64,000 nucleotides of DNA from the NCBI GenBank assembly GCA_034003625.1, contig JAVEYG010000010.1:1-64000 (forward strand). Direction: 5' to 3'. Source of the stretch: GWE2-42-39 sp034003625. GTDB taxonomy: Bacteria; Bacteroidota; Bacteroidia; Bacteroidales; Prolixibacteraceae. Each line of letters begins with the position of its first letter. The stretch's first letter is position 1. Shown piece by piece: positions 59,716 to 64,000 of this stretch. Under the pieces are notes generated by a model. The model saw nothing but the letters and a program-made list of their open reading frames with translations, searched no databases and was not told the DNA's origin. The position numbers were made by a program, and so were the translations under genes.

Positions 59716-61350
59716 CTAATTTCCGTTTTTATTTACATCCCACCAAAGTGGTGTTGTTTCAAGATCAGGTCCTCCAAGTAGTTCGGTTGCCTTTGCAATT
59801 TCACCAGGTTGAGAAGTTTTTTCACCAGTTGTATAAGGAAGCCTGGTTACAATTTGCCCTATTGCAGGATTGACATTTGCGTTTGCAGAATATTTTTTCA
59901 TATAAATTTTCGGCAAACGGGTTCTTCTGTATTCTGCAAAAGCTTCAAAACTAACGGGGAATAACGCCAACCATTTTTGGGTCAGAATCTGCTCATATTG
60001 AGTATTCTTATCCGATGAAAATTTGACTGGAATGTTGGTCATTGCCGGATCATTGTAAGGATAATTTCCGGGAGCAACCGGAAGCGATGTTCCATTAATG
60101 TAGTTAGTAATTGCAGAAGATGAGTAAGTAGCCCCTTTCCATTGTTTTATCGAAATTTCAATTCCTTTTTCATAGAACGACTGAGCAGTCCCACTCCCCA
60201 TATTCCATCCCCTCCAAGCCCCTTCAGCTTTTAAGAAATACGCTTCAGACGCATTCATAATATTGATAGGAGTAACCAATTGATTACCATCCCTAAAACG
60301 AGGACCATATTTCGAAAAGGCTTTGAAATACGAGAAATGGTTTGGTTCGCTACCGTTAGCCATCCCATGGTATCCATCTGCATTTGCTTTTAACTCTTCA
60401 GGAAAAGCATCGGTAATATTGGCCGGACTGACCGGAGAAAAGAATTCGTCCATGCGCGGGTCGTTATATCCTTTTAGTAAACTTTCCATGCTGGCGCTCA
60501 TCACATCCTGATAAAACGACTCCATACGGGGCATTCCATTACCGCCACTGGCCCATTTGTTGACAGCAACCAATGCGTCATCATCGTTAGTTTCCATTGT
60601 TCCTCCCTTTACAGCAGCTTCTGCTTCTGCCTGGGCTTTGGTTGGGTCAATATTCGATATTCTTATGGCTAAACGTAAGCGCAGGGTATTTCCCAATTTG
60701 ATCCATTTGGCCACATCGCCGTTGTAAATCATATCGCCAACCCCAAAAACATTCAGTCCTGGAGTTTTTTGAACCATTGCGGTTAAAGCGGTAATTGCAC
60801 TATTCAAGTCATCAAACATCAAATAGTAGACATCTTTTTGACTTTCGTAAGGTACAACAGCTTCGCCGCTACCTGCTTTCGAATATGGAACAGGCCCCCA
60901 CAGATCGGTCACCCGGTGCAATGCAAATACTTTCCATATCAGGGCGACATTGTACGCTGCATCGTTCACTCCATTTCTTGATACGTCGAAAATACTCTGC
61001 AATGGAGGGATTACAGTGCTGTAAACACTATTAAAGCCCGAATTTTGCCATCCGGTATTCATGATATTTTGTTCCTGGTTGTATATTCCACAAACAATAT
61101 ATCCGCTGAAATGATTGGCCATCGTGCTTGACATACGGCTATAGTTATCGGTAGAAAGCCAACTGCATACCTGTATTTGAGTTCTGGAAAATAAGCCAGC
61201 CAACTGTTTGGGGCCTACTGCCATCATTTGTGATTTATTTGTATTGAATTCCGTAAAATCATCCGTACAGGAAGGTACAAGTAACATCCCGACTGTCAGG
61301 GAGAATATCATTACAAACGAATATGATTTTATATATCTTTTCATTTTCAT
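59716..61350 (-). CDS. SusD/RagB-like outer-membrane glycan-binding lipoprotein
   Basis: A 544-residue SusD-like_2 type lipoprotein (lipobox LLVPSC, Cys about residue 28, then TDDFTEFNTN). It partners SusC at the outer membrane and caps it to bind glycan. Helical TPR-like repeats are visible; the sequence follows the usual SusD-like_2 order, with RRTRLPKIYMKKYS near the C-terminal end. It starts 26 bases from the SusC stop. Confidence 0.85.
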   Translation of the reverse strand: MKMKRYIKSYSFVMIFSLTVGMLLVPSCTDDFTEFNTNKSQMMAVGPKQLAGLFSRTQIQVCSWLSTDNYSRMSSTMANHFSGYIVCGIYNQEQNIMNTGWQNSGFNSVYSTVIPPLQSIFDVSRNGVNDAAYNVALIWKVFALHRVTDLWGPVPYSKAGSGEAVVPYESQKDVYYLMFDDLNSAITALTAMVQKTPGLNVFGVGDMIYNGDVAKWIKLGNTLRLRLAIRISNIDPTKAQAEAEAAVKGGTMETNDDDALVAVNKWASGGNGMPRMESFYQDVMSASMESLLKGYNDPRMDEFFSPVSPANITDAFPEELKANADGYHGMANGSEPNHFSYFKAFSKYGPRFRDGNQLVTPINIMNASEAYFLKAEGAWRGWNMGSGTAQSFYEKGIEISIKQWKGATYSSSAITNYINGTSLPVAPGNYPYNDPAMTNIPVKFSSDKNTQYEQILTQKWLALFPVSFEAFAEYRRTRLPKIYMKKYSANANVNPAIGQIVTRLPYTTGEKTSQPGEIAKATELLGGPDLETTPLWWDVNKNGN

Positions 61351-61375
61351 AATCTTGAGGATTTTAAATTAACCA

Positions 61376-64000
61376 TTACAATGTAAGTTTGATATTAATC
61401 CCAAGGGTACGAGACCCCGGCAAGAAAGCGCTTTCAGCTCCCTGTCCGTTTCTGTTAACATCATAAGAAACATCGGGGTCAAACCAGGAACAGCCGTTGT
61501 AGATATAGAACAAATTACGCCCGATAGCAGAAACCCGCAATGCTTTTACCACATTGCTTCTTACCGGTACGGTATAACCTATCGATAATTCGCGTAAACG
61601 GGAGTTGGTTGCTTCGTGGTTGAAAGGTTCGCCGGCACCGTTGCTGATACGTCCTCCTAAAAGGGCAGAATAAGTCTGGGCATCAATCCATTTGTCGTTT
61701 TTACTGCCGTCTTCTTTTACGCCGTCAATGAGTATCCCTGTTTCGCGCCCAAACAACGAAGCCTTGCTGGTACCCGTTTCCAACATCATGGCTTCGGTGG
61801 CCGATTGACGAACGCCGCCATAATTCAGGTCGATCAGGAAAGAAAGGTTCCATCTTTTATAACGCATCGTATTGATAAGGCCGCTCTGCCAATCGTAGTT
61901 AAAGTTCCCAAGATAAGTGTTTGGCATTGGGTTGTTAGTATAACTAACTTTAGGAAGGCCCATTGCATCGACCACGACCTGCCCCTGTTCATTTTTCACA
62001 AACCCGTAGGTGTAAATTTCGCCGAATGGTTTGCCTACAATAGCCCAGGTACTTCCTACTGAAAGATTGGGAGAATCAATTTCGTATGCTTTCAGTATAT
62101 CTGTTAATTCGATCACTTCATTGTTATTTTTCGAGAAGTTCAGGTCAACATTCCATTCGAAATTTGCTGTTTTTACAGGAGTTCCCGACAGCATAATTTC
62201 GACCCCTGTATTTTGAATATTTCCACAGTTGATCCAGCTTTGGCTATATCCAGACGATGCAGGGGTAGTAACCCTCACTAACTGATTAAGTGTATTCGAT
62301 TTGTACCAGGTAAAATCGACGCCAATACGCCCATCCATAAATTTAAAATCGGCGCCCGCTTCCCATGATTTGGTCTTTTCAGGGATCAGGTTTACCGGCA
62401 TTTTGGTACTTGATGGATAAAAGGTACCGACAGGCCCTGTTGCGGCAGAAGAGAAGGTGTTGTAAATCTGGGCGAAACCAGCTCCGTTACCTACTTCGGC
62501 ATACGAACCACGCAATTTTGCAAACGAAATAAAATCAGGCAGTTTGACAATATCAGAAACAATAGCTGTTAAACCTACCGACGGATAAAAGTATTCGTGT
62601 GGTGCAGGCAGGGTTGAACTCCAGTCGTTACGCGCTGTTACATCCAGGAATAAATAATCGCGGAAACTCAATTGTCCCATTCCATAAACAGACTGGCGCT
62701 GTACACGTGACTCAGAATCGCTGCTTTGAATACTTTTTGCATAGCTCAATGCGAATTTATTTTCCGCAGTTAATCCATTTGTAGTCGACTCCATGCTCCG
62801 TCCTTGAGAATCAACAACTTCAGCACCAAGGTTTACCCCTAAGCGAAAATCTTTTGTCAATTCTTTATTGAATACTAAAAGTACGTCGCTACTTAATTGT
62901 CTTGCCTTACTAAATCTTGTAAGATAATTTCCTTGCCCCGAATTTATATATTGAGTACCCCAATACGTCTTCTGTTCTTCATCGTTATTAGAAACATTCA
63001 TGCCTCCACGGACTTGTATATATAACCAACTTGTAAAATCATAACGAAGGTTAAGCAATGTATTTACCCTATTTGAAGTCGCTGGGTTTTCATAACCAGC
63101 TTCAGCCCAGTAAGGATTAATTACTTCTGTTGCATTGGGAGCCCAGGTTAATTGTTTCAACGAAAATTCGGCATCGTAATACGATGCAGCTTTGATGTCC
63201 TGGGTACGGATGCTACGTGGCATTTTCAGCAATTGAAACATCGGACTGAAAAGGTCGTCACCGGTCACCGGTTTATCTTTCAGGTTTTGATTGAAATATG
63301 TGATTTTAAAATCCATATTCAATTTATTGAACAACTCGGTGTTGAGACGAAGGTTAAAATTATGACGCACTAATTTATTGTCTTCCAGAACTCCCTGGGC
63401 CAGTGTATTACTATACGAAAAATAAGCCGTTGATTTGTCTGTTCCGGCGCTGTACGAGAAGCTATTGACCAGATTGGTGCCTGTCCGGAAATAGTCTTTT
63501 ACATTGTTCGGTTGCGGCGACAATTTAGTTTGCTTTCCTGTCCAGTCGGTAACAGTTTGTCCTGTCATTTTAGGCCCCCAGCTCCTTACATATTCCTGAG
63601 CATTGAAAGCACCGCCAGTACCTTGTCCGTATTCATCCTGAAACTCTGGATACAGATATGGAAGGTCGAAAGTTGACACGGAGTTTACGTCAATTTTCGG
63701 AGCTCCTGCTTTCCCTTTTTTAGTAGTAATTACAATTACCCCATTTTGAGCGCTGGATCCGTAAAGTGCGGATGCCGCCGGCCCTTTCAGCACGTTCATG
63801 CTTTGTACGTCGTCGGAGTTAATGCCGGAAAGCACCCCTCCACTGGATCCCATTTGAATACCATCAACAACAATCAAAGGCTGTGCAACTCCGTTAATTG
63901 AACGGTCGCCACGGATGATGATACGAGGATCGCCACCTACACCGCTTGCTCCCGATGATGCTGTAATTGACACCCCGGCAATCTTACCGGCTAAAGAGTT
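61376..64000 (-). CDS. SusC/RagA TonB-linked outer-membrane transporter (partial)
   Basis: The 5' end lies beyond the right edge; 874 residues are visible, reading in frame to base 64000 (N-S-L-A-G-K-I-A-G before the VSITASS stretch). The plug motif DPRIIIRGDRSINGVAQPL is in the first visible part, and the beta-barrel runs to the final aromatic-rich LGINIKLTL. It imports glycan fragments with its SusD partner, powered by TonB. Regulators of the PUL (HTCS, sigma/anti-sigma) may lie further right. Confidence 0.9.
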   Translation of the reverse strand, partial: NSLAGKIAGVSITASSGASGVGGDPRIIIRGDRSINGVAQPLIVVDGIQMGSSGGVLSGINSDDVQSMNVLKGPAASALYGSSAQNGVIVITTKKGKAGAPKIDVNSVSTFDLPYLYPEFQDEYGQGTGGAFNAQEYVRSWGPKMTGQTVTDWTGKQTKLSPQPNNVKDYFRTGTNLVNSFSYSAGTDKSTAYFSYSNTLAQGVLEDNKLVRHNFNLRLNTELFNKLNMDFKITYFNQNLKDKPVTGDDLFSPMFQLLKMPRSIRTQDIKAASYYDAEFSLKQLTWAPNATEVINPYWAEAGYENPATSNRVNTLLNLRYDFTSWLYIQVRGGMNVSNNDEEQKTYWGTQYINSGQGNYLTRFSKARQLSSDVLLVFNKELTKDFRLGVNLGAEVVDSQGRSMESTTNGLTAENKFALSYAKSIQSSDSESRVQRQSVYGMGQLSFRDYLFLDVTARNDWSSTLPAPHEYFYPSVGLTAIVSDIVKLPDFISFAKLRGSYAEVGNGAGFAQIYNTFSSAATGPVGTFYPSSTKMPVNLIPEKTKSWEAGADFKFMDGRIGVDFTWYKSNTLNQLVRVTTPASSGYSQSWINCGNIQNTGVEIMLSGTPVKTANFEWNVDLNFSKNNNEVIELTDILKAYEIDSPNLSVGSTWAIVGKPFGEIYTYGFVKNEQGQVVVDAMGLPKVSYTNNPMPNTYLGNFNYDWQSGLINTMRYKRWNLSFLIDLNYGGVRQSATEAMMLETGTSKASLFGRETGILIDGVKEDGSKNDKWIDAQTYSALLGGRISNGAGEPFNHEATNSRLRELSIGYTVPVRSNVVKALRVSAIGRNLFYIYNGCSWFDPDVSYDVNRNGQGAESAFLPGSRTLGINIKLTL

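Noticed and set aside
63973..63975. GTG as the start of the SusC gene
   Set aside because: The reading frame continues open to base 64000 with typical SusC plug sequence, so the gene is cut by the window edge.

Overview
The window looks like the chromosome of an anaerobic member of Bacteroidota, probably of the Marinilabiliales/Prolixibacteraceae type. The grounds are a SusC/SusD pair heading a long polysaccharide-utilization locus, TAnnTTTG-type promoter boxes, lipoproteins with Bacteroidota-style lipoboxes, palindromic intergenic repeats, and many Fe-S and radical-SAM proteins. The exact genus is inference. No rRNA, CRISPR array, complete insertion sequence or prophage is visible, and no gene-free stretch exceeds about 300 bases.

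Region A (1-11603, mostly + strand). After a His-rich small protein and a DUF169 protein on the - strand, a compact + strand cluster starts at 1325. It holds an MBL-fold hydrolase, a 10-TM ArsP_2-type metal exporter, a Gly/Arg-rich DUF5320 protein, a DUF134 regulator, a methyltransferase, a YkoF-like thiamine-binding protein, a corrinoid adenosyltransferase, a family-4 uracil-DNA glycosylase, a VOC protein, a zinc-ribbon/2[4Fe-4S] ferredoxin, acetolactate synthase large subunit, a RACo-like corrinoid-protein activator, a NifX-like protein and a YggS-type PLP protein. A lipoprotein gene follows.

Region B (12133-24107, - strand). This is one long co-directional run: peroxiredoxin, second DUF134, NifX-like, two DUF5320, NifX-like, DUF89, two MinD-type ATPases with inserted ferredoxin domains, a radical SAM protein, peptide deformylase, Mrp, a thioesterase, HydG without HydE or HydF, a CoA-disulfide-reductase/rhodanese fusion and a DUF4405 membrane protein. 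Regions A and B use the same families (DUF134, DUF5320, NifX-like, the same six-Cys zinc ribbon) and together look like a metallocofactor handling system whose client is not in the window. A 32-bp near-palindrome lies on the probable promoter of the B run.

Region C (24208-27716, + strand) is an arsenic cassette: arsR, thioredoxin-type arsC, arsM, acr3, second arsR. ArsR-box-like palindromes lie upstream and gene debris lies between arsC and arsM. A metallophosphoesterase and two identical tRNA-Asp genes follow.

Region D (29242-64000, - strand) is a roughly 34-kb PUL read from the right edge: partial SusC, SusD-like, PAP/PA14 phosphoesterase, SGNH hydrolase, GH31, GH2, phosphodiesterase-like AP-superfamily enzyme, DUF4091/GH123-like, GH92, metallophosphoesterase, Tat-exported unknown protein, a frameshifted glycerophosphodiesterase, an MBL hydrolase, a second GH92, a decayed esterase, amidohydrolase, NagX-like acyltransferase, two heparinase II/III-fold lyases around a GH36-type alpha-galactosidase, and a YhhN protein. 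The two alpha-mannosidase-family enzymes plus several phosphoesterases suggest a branched, mannose-containing, possibly phosphorylated or host-type glycan. No PUL regulator is inside the window.
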